The translations under genes and the position numbers were made by a program. The notes beneath the pieces were generated by a model that was not told the DNA's origin, did no database searches, and saw nothing but the letters and a program-made list of their open reading frames with translations. Below are positions 6,885 through 16,003 of a DNA stretch of 33,505 nucleotides, in pieces. This DNA comes from an uncultured Pirellulaceae bacterium. GTDB taxonomy: Bacteria > Planctomycetota > Planctomycetia > Pirellulales > Pirellulaceae. Location of the stretch: assembly GCA_938010615.1 (NCBI GenBank), contig CALLUY010000098.1, forward strand, positions 1 through 33,505, in the 5' to 3' direction. Every line of letters starts with the position of its first letter. Position 1 is the stretch's first letter.

Positions 6885-8193
6885 AGTGAGCCTCAATACA
6901 CAGAGCCTAACAAGTTGGCTATTCTCGCCGATTGCAAAAACAATCTTTCTGACCGCGATTGTTGCCGTCACGTTCTTTTCTGAGCAAGACATGACGATGT
7001 CTCTGACCGAAAATTTTGTCGCGGACATCGAAGACCAGGAAAGTTGGGCCGAAGGCGGCAATTCGCTGCGCCGGATCGTTTTTCTTGGCTGCGCTGCCGT
7101 TGGCATGTTCAGTTTGTTGCTGGCCCGAGGGAAAACGTTTCGCTTAAACCCGCCGATCGCCTTGATCGCAATCTATTTGCTGTGGGCTGGAGCAAGCGCT
7201 ACGTGGTCGATTGATCCCGGGACAACGGTCAGGCGATACAGCTTAGTGCTCTGCTGCGCGATCGGGTGTTTTGGCTTTTGCAAATTAATCGACGTCAAAG
7301 ATGCCGTTTTCGCAGCGGTACTCGTATCGCTTGGATACTTGGCGCTTGGAATTGTAGCGGAAGTGGTCTTCGGTACATTTCGTCCGCACCTCGGCGACTA
7401 TCGTTTTGCTGGCAGCATGCACCCTAATATTCAGGCAGCCAATCTGGCCATGGGCAGCATCGCGGCTTACACCATGGCGAGAGTCAAGCCAAAATTCAAA
7501 TTGGTGTTCTATGGAATTTTTGGTTTGTTGTTCCTGTTTCTGCTCCTGACCAAATGCAGAAGTGCAACCGCTGCGGTGCCTGTTTCACTTGGGCTTATTT
7601 GGGTTGCGTCACAGCCGGTGCGGAATATCGTTCTTGGATTGTTTGCTGGATTTTGGATTGTGTCATTTGCATGTCTGATTTGTCTTGTATCGGACTACAA
7701 CCCGATCGCAGAGAATTCAGAAGTTCTACTCCTAGGAAGAGGAGAGGAGACAGGTTCTTCGCTGACGGGACGGCTCCCTTTGTGGCAGGACTTGTCGGAG
7801 TACATTTCAGTCCGGCCGTGGAAAGGCTATGGTTTCAAAGCTTTTTGGAATCCAAGGCACATTTCCGATATTGCCCTGTCGCAAGAATGGGTGATTAGCG
7901 AAGCCCATTCGTCATACGTTGACACGACACTTCAGCTAGGTATTGTGGGAACGTTGCTGATGTCGATGACAGCCGGGACGATCTTTTTCTATTCAGCAAT
8001 TACCTATCGAAAAACGAAGCAACCAGGATACCTGTTTCTCGTTGGCGGAATCGCTTTCTGTATCGTGCGAGGATTCACGGAATCGGGCTTGAACGGAGCG
8101 TCGCCTATCACAGCTTTCCTTTTTCTGGCACTGACGGCACATTCATGGATTGGGAATAAAATATCGACTGACAACGAACACACCCTTCAATGA
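6877..8193 (+). CDS. O-antigen polymerase/ligase family protein (Wzy/WaaL-like)
   Basis: This 438-residue integral membrane protein has about 10-12 hydrophobic segments. Its large periplasmic loop carries the family signature R-L-P-L-W-Q-D, a W-K-G-Y-G-F-K-A-F-W motif and A-H-S-S-Y-V-D-T-T-L-Q-L-G, where the histidine is usually essential. An earlier S-M-H-P-N-I-Q-A-A-N-L-A segment is also typical. Polymerases of this family join sugar repeat units in the periplasm; ligases join a glycan to lipid or protein and look very similar. Next to Wzx- and Wzz-type genes, polymerase is more likely. I chose the ATG at 6877 because AGGGGG sits five bases upstream, rather than the TTG at 6850. Confidence 0.8.
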   Translation: MTEVSLNTQSLTSWLFSPIAKTIFLTAIVAVTFFSEQDMTMSLTENFVADIEDQESWAEGGNSLRRIVFLGCAAVGMFSLLLARGKTFRLNPPIALIAIYLLWAGASATWSIDPGTTVRRYSLVLCCAIGCFGFCKLIDVKDAVFAAVLVSLGYLALGIVAEVVFGTFRPHLGDYRFAGSMHPNIQAANLAMGSIAAYTMARVKPKFKLVFYGIFGLLFLFLLLTKCRSATAAVPVSLGLIWVASQPVRNIVLGLFAGFWIVSFACLICLVSDYNPIAENSEVLLLGRGEETGSSLTGRLPLWQDLSEYISVRPWKGYGFKAFWNPRHISDIALSQEWVISEAHSSYVDTTLQLGIVGTLLMSMTAGTIFFYSAITYRKTKQPGYLFLVGGIAFCIVRGFTESGLNGASPITAFLFLALTAHSWIGNKISTDNEHTLQ

Positions 8194-8258
8194 TCATCTG
8201 AATCAGATTACCTGCCTCCTTTGTTGTCACGCAGCAAACCCATTAAAAGACACGTCCG

Positions 8259-9437
8259 ATGAAAATTCTTATCCTTTCAGAAATTCAGGTTTATCCGAGC
8301 CTATCGGGCGGCCAAATACGCACTGGCTCCTTTGCACGAGCTCTCGCGGAGTTAGGGCATGATGTTTCGATCTACGCTTTAACGGGTCGCAAGAAGGATT
8401 ACTTTGCCAGAAAAAAGAGTAGCGCATCGATGACGGCAAATGGAGTCAATGAGTTTGTCGACCGTCGCCTGCTCTTCGGTGCATGTCAATGGTTGGCGTA
8501 CAAACTTGCGCTGCCGCCACTATGGAGCAATGTTTTTACCAGATTCTTTGCACCCAAGAAGCTTCGTGAATTTGCGGATGAGGCTGATCTAATCATTATT
8601 GATTTCCCGTTCCTTTACCCGATAGCGAACCGTCTTGGTAAGCCGTGGCACCTAAATACTCACAACGTCGAACACCAGCTTTGGAAAAAATCTCTCGTTG
8701 CCCCCGTCCTCGTTCCACTGGTTAAAATGTTAGAGCGGAGTGCAGCAAAAAAAGCAGATTTGGTTATTGCCTGCGCCCCAGCGGACCAGAAGTATTTTGC
8801 GAACCTCAATTCGGTTGTACTGGTGCCAAACGGAATTTTTCCGGAAGACTACCGGTTGGATCCCGAAACTCGAAAAGCCACTCGAAAGGAACTTGGCGTT
8901 GACGACAATGAAACGCTTTTGGTTTTTACGGGAAGCAATTTCGGTCCCAATCGGTCAGCATTGGATCGTCTGAAGAAGTTCTGTGCAGACGAGCAAACAT
9001 TCTTAACCGACAGCAAGGTGAAATTTGTTGTTGTGGGGACGGTTGGGGAAAGATCAGGTGCCAGTGCAAAGGAAGAGCTCAACAACGCCAGAATTTTCCA
9101 AACCGGTTTCGTCGATTCCATTCAACCGTACCTCGCTGCCGCAGACTTCGCCTTGAATCCGGTGTTCGAAGGTTCTGGAGCAAATGTCAAAAACAGTGAG
9201 TACATCTCTTCAAAACTGCCAATGTTATTGCAAGAGTTTGGTACTCGAGGATTCAGGCTCGAAAACAAGGTTTCGTGCCTCATATTCAATTTCGATAATC
9301 TCGTTGAAAGTTTAAGCACCGCAGCAAAAATGTCGCAAGATGAACGGCGAGACATGGCCGATCGAGCACTGAGCGAAAACGAAGCCGATATTTCGATGCG
9401 CGCGGCGGTGGAAAAATATTTGGTTGAATCGAGCTAG
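8259..9437 (+). CDS. Glycosyltransferase, GT4-like (GT-B fold)
   Basis: The 392-residue cytoplasmic enzyme probably adds a sugar from a nucleotide donor to the lipid-linked repeat unit. Features are an N-terminal G-G-Q-I-R-T-G-S-F loop after the first beta strand (about residue 17), H-N-V-E-H near residue 134, V-P-N-G-I-F at the start of the C-terminal Rossmann domain, and a G-S-G-A-N-V-K-N-S-E-Y sugar-donor segment near residue 307. There the usual E-x7-E glutamate pair is only partly kept. The gene lies 65 bases after the polymerase gene on the same strand and ends 19 bases from the convergent acyltransferase gene. No Shine-Dalgarno sequence is evident at the ATG. The exact sugar is unknown. 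Confidence 0.8.
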   Translation: MKILILSEIQVYPSLSGGQIRTGSFARALAELGHDVSIYALTGRKKDYFARKKSSASMTANGVNEFVDRRLLFGACQWLAYKLALPPLWSNVFTRFFAPKKLREFADEADLIIIDFPFLYPIANRLGKPWHLNTHNVEHQLWKKSLVAPVLVPLVKMLERSAAKKADLVIACAPADQKYFANLNSVVLVPNGIFPEDYRLDPETRKATRKELGVDDNETLLVFTGSNFGPNRSALDRLKKFCADEQTFLTDSKVKFVVVGTVGERSGASAKEELNNARIFQTGFVDSIQPYLAAADFALNPVFEGSGANVKNSEYISSKLPMLLQEFGTRGFRLENKVSCLIFNFDNLVESLSTAAKMSQDERRDMADRALSENEADISMRAAVEKYLVESS

Positions 9438-9456
9438 TGGTCTGCAAGATCTGAAA

Positions 9457-10542
9457 TCAATGAGAGCTAAATTTCTTCTTGAGTTTGGCGGCTGGAACTT
9501 CGGCGAAGCGATATACGCCGTAAGAGATGCCAAGGGAAATTAGCAGCGAGAGAATAGCTGTTCCAACCAGACCCAGCTCGGGCATGACGACGAGGAGAGC
9601 CTTGATCACCATGAAGTGAATAAGGTACAAGGAGTACGAGAGTACACCCACAAAGCGCATCCAGCCCCAATTCAACGGTTTGAATATGAGCCAATCAGGG
9701 AAGCGGATCGCAGCGATAAAGATCGGATAGAGTGCGACACCCTGAATCGAGTAACGCAGCGTATCGCGAAAAGTATCTGTGCGAATAACCAGAGAACCCA
9801 ACAGAAAGACGCATGCCAACGGCAAGAGAATGTATTTGAGGATCCGTTCTGAGATCTGTTGATCCTGTTCAATAGCGGGGTTGCCAGCAACTGCTAACGC
9901 GCAACCAAAAAGAATGCTATCGAGACGCGTATCTGTCGCAAAAAAGATCCGATCGTAGTCAGCCCCCATGGTGAAGACCAGTAAGCATCTCCACAGCAGC
10001 ACCAGCAGACAGATGCTCCAAAAAATCGTAGCCTGTTTTGACGATCCGACGCCTAGCTTTCGAAGCAACACGTACAGCAACGGAAACAACAGATAGAAGT
10101 GCTCTTCAACCGCGAGCGACCAGTAGACTTCGGTCCCCAAGGCCATGTACTGGTTTCCGTATTCAATGTTGTAGTAATTTGAATAATGGAAGAACTGAGT
10201 CAGGAATGCTTCAAGGTAGTTCCCGGAAAATTCGGGTTCAGAATAGGTGCCGACCAACCAGGAAACAATGACTGCCAGAAACAGCACCAAGTAAAAGGGC
10301 GGCCAGATTCGTAGCACGCGCCGCATATAGAATTTCTTGAAATCGATCTTTTTCGAACGCTCGTGTTCCCGCCTCAGCATGGTCGTAATTAAATAACCAC
10401 TGAGAAAAAAGAAGATCGTGACGCCGAATCCGCCAGGGAAATACTTGCCAAATCCCGCGTGGGAAAGAAACACAATCAGGAAAGCGATTGCTCTGATTCC
10501 ATCTAGCGATGGAATATAAAATTTTGCGGGTTTCGCGGTCAT
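9457..10542 (-). CDS. Acyltransferase 3 family membrane protein (OafA/YrhL-like)
   Basis: These 361 residues have the family's typical N terminus: P-S-L-D-G-I-R-A-I-A, then the catalytic histidine H28 in F-L-S-H-A-G, G-G-F-G-V-T-I-F-F-F-L-S-G-Y-L-I-T, and F-Y-M-R-R-V-L-R-I-W-P at about residue 71. About ten membrane helices follow. Such proteins move acetyl or other acyl groups across the membrane onto sugars, so this one would O-acylate the polysaccharide made by the surrounding genes. It is convergent with the GT4-type gene. The 214-base gap to the Wza-type gene contains only a direct repeat of aaccgagcg. Confidence 0.9.
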   Translation of the reverse strand: MTAKPAKFYIPSLDGIRAIAFLIVFLSHAGFGKYFPGGFGVTIFFFLSGYLITTMLRREHERSKKIDFKKFYMRRVLRIWPPFYLVLFLAVIVSWLVGTYSEPEFSGNYLEAFLTQFFHYSNYYNIEYGNQYMALGTEVYWSLAVEEHFYLLFPLLYVLLRKLGVGSSKQATIFWSICLLVLLWRCLLVFTMGADYDRIFFATDTRLDSILFGCALAVAGNPAIEQDQQISERILKYILLPLACVFLLGSLVIRTDTFRDTLRYSIQGVALYPIFIAAIRFPDWLIFKPLNWGWMRFVGVLSYSLYLIHFMVIKALLVVMPELGLVGTAILSLLISLGISYGVYRFAEVPAAKLKKKFSSH

Positions 10543-10756
10543 TCATTTACTCTGCGGATCGGGTCGATGTCGTCGACAAATAAATCAACCATCGAAACGG
10601 CAGTGTAATTGCAGCAGCCGTAAAGCAAGGCGCTGAATTACAAGGAGCGACTGAGATTCATCCAATTATCGCGGGCAGGGTGATCGGCATCCAGCTTGTC
10701 AGGGCGGAAAAACCGAGCGGAGAACCGAGCGAGCGACGTTGACAAACCTCGCTAAT

Positions 10757-12031
10757 CTACTGGTTGACGCCACCGATGGATTGAGCGTCGAAGACTCCCA
10801 GCTCCGACGGGAAGATGCCGTACAGCGTGCGCGAGAAGTAAAGCTCGATCGCATCGGCCAATCGCAAGATAGGTGTTTTGGGAATAAGCACGATGTCAGA
10901 ATCACGCAGCCAAATTTCGTCCGAAGGGATCGGCTGTTTGCCAAAAAGTCCGCCCGCGAGGTCGAGCTTGATCGCCATCAGTTGCCAATTTTTGTCTCGT
11001 CGAAACACAACGATCTGCCTTATGTTTCCACCGTTGTTCCAACCGCCAGCAAGCGCGATGGCCTGCATGGCCGATGTTGGAGCCGAAAGTTCGAATCGAC
11101 CAGGCTGAGCGACTTCTCCTGCAACGTAAATGAACCTTGGAGCACGCTGCGCTAGAATGGGCGTCACTCGCAATCCTTGCAGATGTTGAGCGTATCGCAT
11201 GTTGATTTCGCGTTCTAGCTCGTCGAGCGAAAGGCCAACGACGCCGACCGTTCCAGCGAGCGGCAGACGAACCGTTCCGTCCGGATTGACGGTAACCTGT
11301 CTTGATTGTCCTCCAGCCCCGGCGCGAGCATCAACAGAATCGAGAAAGTCTCTCAACTTCGTTCCCGTACGAATTCCTGAAACGACAACATTTGGTTTGG
11401 TGTCGTAGAACCGTGAATAGAGAGAGTCCAATTCAGCTTTCAATTCGCCGACGGTCTTGCCACCGGCAATAACGCTTCCGACCAAGTCCAGAGCAATGCT
11501 GTTGTCTGGCATGATCGTGATTCCATCTAAGCGGGTCGCTTCATTGAGTTTTTCATCAACTGGAGACGTTACACGAATCGAGTCTCCCGGGGACAAGCGA
11601 TATCCTTGACCATAGTTCTCACGCGTCACCTGAAACACAAACTCGATTTGATCGTCAACACGTAGCCGATATGCAGGAACATGCGGCGTGCGAGGCGGCC
11701 CGATATATTCTCCGTACGCATAGTTCTCCCACGGAATTAGCGTGGAATTATTCCATGAAGGTGAATGCCCAGAGCCACTGAATTGATCGACACCGCAGAA
11801 CAATTTGGTGTGTTCTGATGCATCCGTCCGCGGTTGCACCGTTTCTGGTTGCTCCACAGTACTTTGAGTGTATTCATGGGGCGTCCCATAGGTTTCCCAA
11901 TGCTGGACGTCTTGGCAAATAGCCGTTGAATAGTTCAGCAGCACAGCGACAAAGAACGTTAAGACAATTCTTGCGCAGTGCAGGCGTTGGGCACGATTTG
12001 TATTTTGCATGCGAGTCATTTTCAGAACCAT
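10757..12031 (-). CDS. Polysaccharide export protein, Wza-like with SLBB domains
   Basis: This 424-residue envelope protein has an N-terminal hydrophobic signal segment (about residues 18-38, ending near an A-I-C). It then has a poly-export domain, seen as Y-R-L-R-V-D-D-Q-I-E-F and Y-R-L-S-P-G-D-S-I-R-V, followed by SLBB-type beta-grasp units such as F-I-Y-V-A-G-E-V-A-Q-P-G-R-F-E with an A-L-A-G-G-W motif. Family members form the outer-membrane channel for capsule or exopolysaccharide. The cysteine does not sit in a convincing lipobox, so lipidation is doubtful. The ATG at 12031 overlaps the TPR gene by 10 bases; the ATG at 12019, with AAGGA further upstream, is an alternative. The overlap implies co-transcription with the TPR gene. 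Confidence 0.85.
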   Translation of the reverse strand: MVLKMTRMQNTNRAQRLHCARIVLTFFVAVLLNYSTAICQDVQHWETYGTPHEYTQSTVEQPETVQPRTDASEHTKLFCGVDQFSGSGHSPSWNNSTLIPWENYAYGEYIGPPRTPHVPAYRLRVDDQIEFVFQVTRENYGQGYRLSPGDSIRVTSPVDEKLNEATRLDGITIMPDNSIALDLVGSVIAGGKTVGELKAELDSLYSRFYDTKPNVVVSGIRTGTKLRDFLDSVDARAGAGGQSRQVTVNPDGTVRLPLAGTVGVVGLSLDELEREINMRYAQHLQGLRVTPILAQRAPRFIYVAGEVAQPGRFELSAPTSAMQAIALAGGWNNGGNIRQIVVFRRDKNWQLMAIKLDLAGGLFGKQPIPSDEIWLRDSDIVLIPKTPILRLADAIELYFSRTLYGIFPSELGVFDAQSIGGVNQ

Positions 12032-13671
12032 CCTTTTACTTTCTTCATCAGCGACGACTTGTTGGTGCTCTGGACTGGAGCATTCTTAGCGGTGCCGCTG
12101 GAAGCACGCTGTACGACAACATCCGGAAACGCAGCGTTATTCTGAAACTCACTTGCCGTCGCCCACTGGTTGCCGGCAAGACGACTCTCTCCCCGGTTAC
12201 TCGAATAGGCTTGCGCTTTTCCGGCAGCCATATTGGCTAATGAAAGTTGGTAGTTGCGTCGTTGGCCGGGATTTTCGGCCGCAGCAAGTTGGCTGTGAAC
12301 TGAAGCAAGATTGCTCCAGCCCAATTGCGACGGCGATGAACGAAGTGAAGCGTTGAGTGCGGTTTCCGCTTCCCGTAGTCGTCCCATCTTGAACAACAGC
12401 ACTCCAAGATCGTTTGCGCAGACGGAGTTGGACGGATTAATGTTGATCGCTGCCCGAAAGAAGACCAGAGCTTTGGCTTGACGAGTCCTGTCGAGATTTG
12501 CGTTGGCTTCGGGAGCCAGCGATTCCAATTTCCCCAACGCGTGAAGCGCTTCACTTCCGGCGACGGAAAATCCGATGGCTTGTTCGATTTGATTCTGAGC
12601 AAAACGGATGTAGGTGCCGAAGGCTTTTTTTGGCGTCGTTGCCTCAATGTCCTGTGCAGCGAGCAACTTGCTTTTGTGCGAGAGGATTATTTGCTGGAGA
12701 GCAAGACCGCTGTTAGCTTCGCCACCGACAGTCGTAAAATCGCTCGCCTCTTCGATCGCCGTCAATGCTTGAGCGAATCGTTCTGGGTGAGATCCGGATT
12801 TTGGATCTGTTTTGTACGAACTTGATATCAATAGTAACGCACGAATGAATTCTTCCCTGGCGGCAAAGAAAGATCGTCGGCGAGCCAGCGATTCGCCATA
12901 TTGGATGTGCTCTCTGGCGCGTGATTCTACTTGTGGGTTTGCACGTTGCCGCCTGAGAACCGGTTGCTGTTGTTGTCGTGGACGGAACGAAGTCATTGGG
13001 TCAGCGACAGGCGACACTTCGATTTCCTTCCAGTTCACTTTCCGAACTCGCTTGTCAACGCGACTCGAAGGTGACAGATTCGGAAGCAAATCAGCTTCTG
13101 GAATCGCCGCTTCAAAAGCGATCTGGCGAACGTTTGGTGTGTTATCGGATGCTTGTTGCGATTGTTGCTCTTGTTGCTCTAGGGCATGCAATTTCATCTG
13201 GCGAGCGACTTCTTCTTGAACCCTGAGTTCGAGCTGTTCGTCAGGAATGTTTTTCGGTGGCGAGTCTGGCTCAGTGAAGGCCGGAAAGATTGTGCTTTCA
13301 ACTCCTTCATCTTCTGCGACCGAAACTAAATGAGGTGAATGGTTGGAAGCATCGTTCGCTTTTGCTGGCGTTTGCGAAGTCGCCAAAACGGAATGCCAAG
13401 CTCCGGGAATACGGTCCGGTTCGGCAACGGCTTGAATTTCAGCAGCCTGACTTTGAGCGATCGGTTGTCTTTCGACGATCGGTTGTCTTTCGACGATCGA
13501 TTGATGACGCTGATACGTCCTGTCGGGTTGCAGAACCTCGACTTGGCGCGCTGTTTCAAGCCGCCAGTGGTCGGAGGGCAAGTCGTTTTGTCCGCCGAAA
13601 ATTGTCCAAGCGAATGCCAAACCGGAGGCCAAAAGGACGGCGCCGAGTGCTCTTTGAGTTCGTTCACTCAT
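12022..13671 (-). CDS. Membrane-anchored TPR protein
   Basis: The 549-residue protein begins with one hydrophobic segment (about residues 8-26) and continues with a long Gln/Pro-rich, low-complexity region to about residue 240. Helical repeats of TPR type then follow: R-A-R-E-H-I-Q-Y-G-E-S-L-A near 250, and K-A-L-V-F-F-R-A-A-I-N-I-N-P-S-N plus L-G-V-L-L-F-K-M-G-R-L-R-E-A-E near 400-440. It ends with a short basic segment. TPR proteins of this sort are often scaffolds for envelope assembly, and the 10-base overlap with the Wza-type gene suggests it supports export. No enzymatic motif is seen. A short in-frame duplication near residues 60-70 is listed separately. Confidence 0.75.
   Translation of the reverse strand: MSERTQRALGAVLLASGLAFAWTIFGGQNDLPSDHWRLETARQVEVLQPDRTYQRHQSIVERQPIVERQPIAQSQAAEIQAVAEPDRIPGAWHSVLATSQTPAKANDASNHSPHLVSVAEDEGVESTIFPAFTEPDSPPKNIPDEQLELRVQEEVARQMKLHALEQQEQQSQQASDNTPNVRQIAFEAAIPEADLLPNLSPSSRVDKRVRKVNWKEIEVSPVADPMTSFRPRQQQQPVLRRQRANPQVESRAREHIQYGESLARRRSFFAAREEFIRALLLISSSYKTDPKSGSHPERFAQALTAIEEASDFTTVGGEANSGLALQQIILSHKSKLLAAQDIEATTPKKAFGTYIRFAQNQIEQAIGFSVAGSEALHALGKLESLAPEANANLDRTRQAKALVFFRAAININPSNSVCANDLGVLLFKMGRLREAETALNASLRSSPSQLGWSNLASVHSQLAAAENPGQRRNYQLSLANMAAGKAQAYSSNRGESRLAGNQWATASEFQNNAAFPDVVVQRASSGTAKNAPVQSTNKSSLMKKVKGWF
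13459..13494. repeat. 18-bp tandem duplication in the TPR gene
   Basis: The unit gatcggttgtctttcgac occurs twice without mismatch (13459-13476 and 13477-13494), and a partial third copy, gatcgattg, follows. It is in frame and encodes a repeated V-E-R-Q-P-I in the low-complexity linker. This suggests recent slippage and a length-variable site. Confidence 0.8.
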
Positions 13672-13781
13672 GTTGAAGTCGATTTCGTGTCGTTGCAGGT
13701 AACTGTGCGGATTGCCGCCAGTTTATGGATCGTCTCGAGTTTGACGATTCTTGAGAGTTTCTGATGAATCGCCGTCAAAGA

Positions 13782-13809
13782 TTACCTGCTCTAGGTAAAC
13801 GCCCTAGAG
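13782..13809. other. Small overlapping hairpins in the 13672-13890 gap
   Basis: ctctagg (13789-13795) pairs with cctagag (13803-13809) across seven bases, and ttacct (13782-13787) pairs with aggtaa (13793-13798); the two are mutually exclusive. They lie between the GT-C gene and the TPR gene on the minus strand. No U-tract follows, so a terminator is not supported. They could mark a processing or regulatory site. Confidence 0.3.
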
Positions 13810-13890
13810 TGAGCTTTGGTTCGAGCTGCATTGGTAGCACACGAATTTGAATTGCTATGCGATATCGGTAGCTCGATAGCAGCGAAGAAG

Positions 13891-15555
13891 CTACTCAGAT
13901 TGCTTGATCTGATACGTATCCCCGAACTTGCCCGAATTAACGAGAACAGCATTCTTTCTGAGGCGATTGGCAAGTCCTGTTGCGGCAGCGTATTTTTCTT
14001 CGCCTAGTCTGCATGATCTTATTTGCTCAGACGGTGCTAGGACGTCGCCCAAAACGAAGAGCCGTTGCTCGCCTGTTCCGTACTTTTCCAAAAAGCGATC
14101 GAGCGAGATAAGGTGAATGTCTGGATGACTGCGATCAAGGGTGACTTGGTCGTCGCCGGTCAGATAGGCAATGCGAGCGTCACTGTAATAGTTGCAGTAG
14201 TCCACGTGTCGATAATCGAATTCATTCAGCAGGACCGTGTCGTTTTCAGTTAGCTCCTGCCGTAACCAAGCTGTCGTGTGCAAGAAATAGTCTCCCTCTG
14301 CGTTTCGCCAGATCATTGCACCGCCAAAGAAGTTGTAGCAAAACATGAGCACCAGAAACGCAACGACAGTGCGTTGCTTTCCCAATTGGTAACAAGGCTC
14401 AATCACAAAAACGGTAAGCAATCCTGCAAATGGAATCAAAACCGGGATCCAGGCTTCAAAGCTACCGGGATCGATGGTGCCCACGATGACGACCATTAAG
14501 CCCAACCAGCCGATCAGGAAAAGCGATCGATTGTTCGGTTGAGCAATTTTCCATTTACGGGATGCAATCCAGTGGAGTCGCAGGAACAGAATTGCGACAG
14601 GAACAAACAGAATGGCTGCGATTGCAGTCAAATACTGGATGCCCTTTCCTGCATAGGCAACAACATTGAAATTATAAACGCACCCTGGTATGTGTGGATC
14701 CAAGGCAGTGCGAACAGGTTCCAGTGTCCGAGTCCAGTGGGCTGAAAACATATCGTGCCCAAAAGCAAGCGTTGACTTGACGAGAGAGACGCTCAGGGAA
14801 GAGCGCTCGCGGAATTCACCGTTCCTTGATGTAACGAATCCAATCAATTCGCCGACCGAAGGGGCCTCGCCATTGATCGCCGTGTACGAAGCGACAATCC
14901 CGGCGACAACAACGACGGCTCCCACGAGACCGTAGCGAATGAATGATAAAAACCGCGACGTGTAACAGAAAAGAACAAACGTAGCGCCGAACAGCACAAT
15001 CACGTTGGGCTGGTAGAACAACACGGCGATGCCTGAACAAACGCCAGCGGCAAGCAGGGTTCGCTGTCGACTTTCCTTGTCGTCCAGAAACTTAAAGATC
15101 AAAGTCAGACTGCACAGGATTAGAAATATCGACGGCAGGTAAACTTCGGCAGCACTCGCATATCGCCAGTAGCCATAGGTCAAACCAAGAAACGCTGTTC
15201 CAGCCCAGGCGGCGAATGAAGAGACTCCAAACCGTTTCTTCATGAGGTTGGCAAAAAGAACGAGAGACAATCCGCCCGAGACGATACTGACCGACACAAT
15301 CAGGTCCAACGCTCCAAAGTTGAATCCGCACCACTGAGACGTGACGAGCAAGACTCGATTGAACGCATGGAAGAGAATGTTTCGCGAGTCGGGCGCGGAG
15401 CCCAACGGGAAATTTTCCGCAAAGAGCGCGTAGTTGAGGCTGTCATAGCTTTCAGACTGATTTAGCGCTCGAGTCAACCAATAGAATGCAATCAGCAGAC
15501 ATGCCAAAAGAAGAGACGCCGTTCTCTGTTTCCAGGAGTTTTCGGTTTCTTGCAT
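13891..15555 (-). CDS. GT-C type membrane glycosyltransferase (ArnT/PMT-like)
   Basis: This 554-residue protein has about 10-11 membrane helices followed by a soluble C-terminal domain from about residue 415. The first extracytoplasmic loop contains S-Y-D-S-L-N-Y-A-L; an acidic residue in this loop is the usual catalytic site of lipid-phosphate-sugar-dependent GT-C enzymes. W-R-Y-A-S-A-A-E-V-Y-L-P and a W-L-R-Q-E-L segment at the start of the soluble domain resemble dolichyl/undecaprenyl-phosphate mannosyltransferase relatives. It would add a sugar from a lipid carrier on the periplasmic side. It is on the same strand as the TPR and Wza-type genes but 219 bases away. Acceptor and donor are unknown. 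Confidence 0.7.
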   Translation of the reverse strand: MQETENSWKQRTASLLLACLLIAFYWLTRALNQSESYDSLNYALFAENFPLGSAPDSRNILFHAFNRVLLVTSQWCGFNFGALDLIVSVSIVSGGLSLVLFANLMKKRFGVSSFAAWAGTAFLGLTYGYWRYASAAEVYLPSIFLILCSLTLIFKFLDDKESRQRTLLAAGVCSGIAVLFYQPNVIVLFGATFVLFCYTSRFLSFIRYGLVGAVVVVAGIVASYTAINGEAPSVGELIGFVTSRNGEFRERSSLSVSLVKSTLAFGHDMFSAHWTRTLEPVRTALDPHIPGCVYNFNVVAYAGKGIQYLTAIAAILFVPVAILFLRLHWIASRKWKIAQPNNRSLFLIGWLGLMVVIVGTIDPGSFEAWIPVLIPFAGLLTVFVIEPCYQLGKQRTVVAFLVLMFCYNFFGGAMIWRNAEGDYFLHTTAWLRQELTENDTVLLNEFDYRHVDYCNYYSDARIAYLTGDDQVTLDRSHPDIHLISLDRFLEKYGTGEQRLFVLGDVLAPSEQIRSCRLGEEKYAAATGLANRLRKNAVLVNSGKFGDTYQIKQSE

Positions 15556-16003
15556 ACGGAAAACATTACTTCGAGTTGCGGATTCTGTCGGAGGCTCGGC
15601 AGTACTGCGAAACCTTCAAGCGTCGTTTGAGATTGCCTTGTTCAGAAGACGCGAACACTCATTCTGAACACGAATCTCATTTGCAGAAATTAATCGAAGG
15701 CCACAAAAGAACCACCTCGGCTAATTTGTGCTAAAGATAACGGTCGTAGCAATTCTGTCGACTTCAACGCAGCCAGTGGTAACGGAATCCGAGAGAAAGT
15801 CGCTCAATCGATTCCCGGTGAATTGATAATACACCAAGAGTCCCAGATCTCTATCAGTCGAATAGGACATTTCGCACGTTTGCCCAGAGGTAATTTTGGC
15901 CAGATCTCAACTGTGGAGAGTAGACTGGCGGTAACTAAATCGAGGGGACACGCCGTGTTCCTAGAGGACTCAATATACAAACCCAGTTCAGGCAAAAGCC
16001 AAG
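15556..16003. other. Divergent intergenic region, GT-C / GT2
   Basis: No gene is supported in these 448 bases. The ORFs at 15486-15734 and 15823-16122 overlap the flanking genes in other frames and have no recognisable domain. The gap should contain the promoters for the GT-C gene and for the GT2/redoxin-GH5 operon. I could not identify a clear sigma-70 or sigma-54 promoter or any repeat. Confidence 0.5.

Noticed and set aside
13789..13809. Intrinsic terminator
   Set aside because: A 7-bp stem is present but no T-run follows on either strand.
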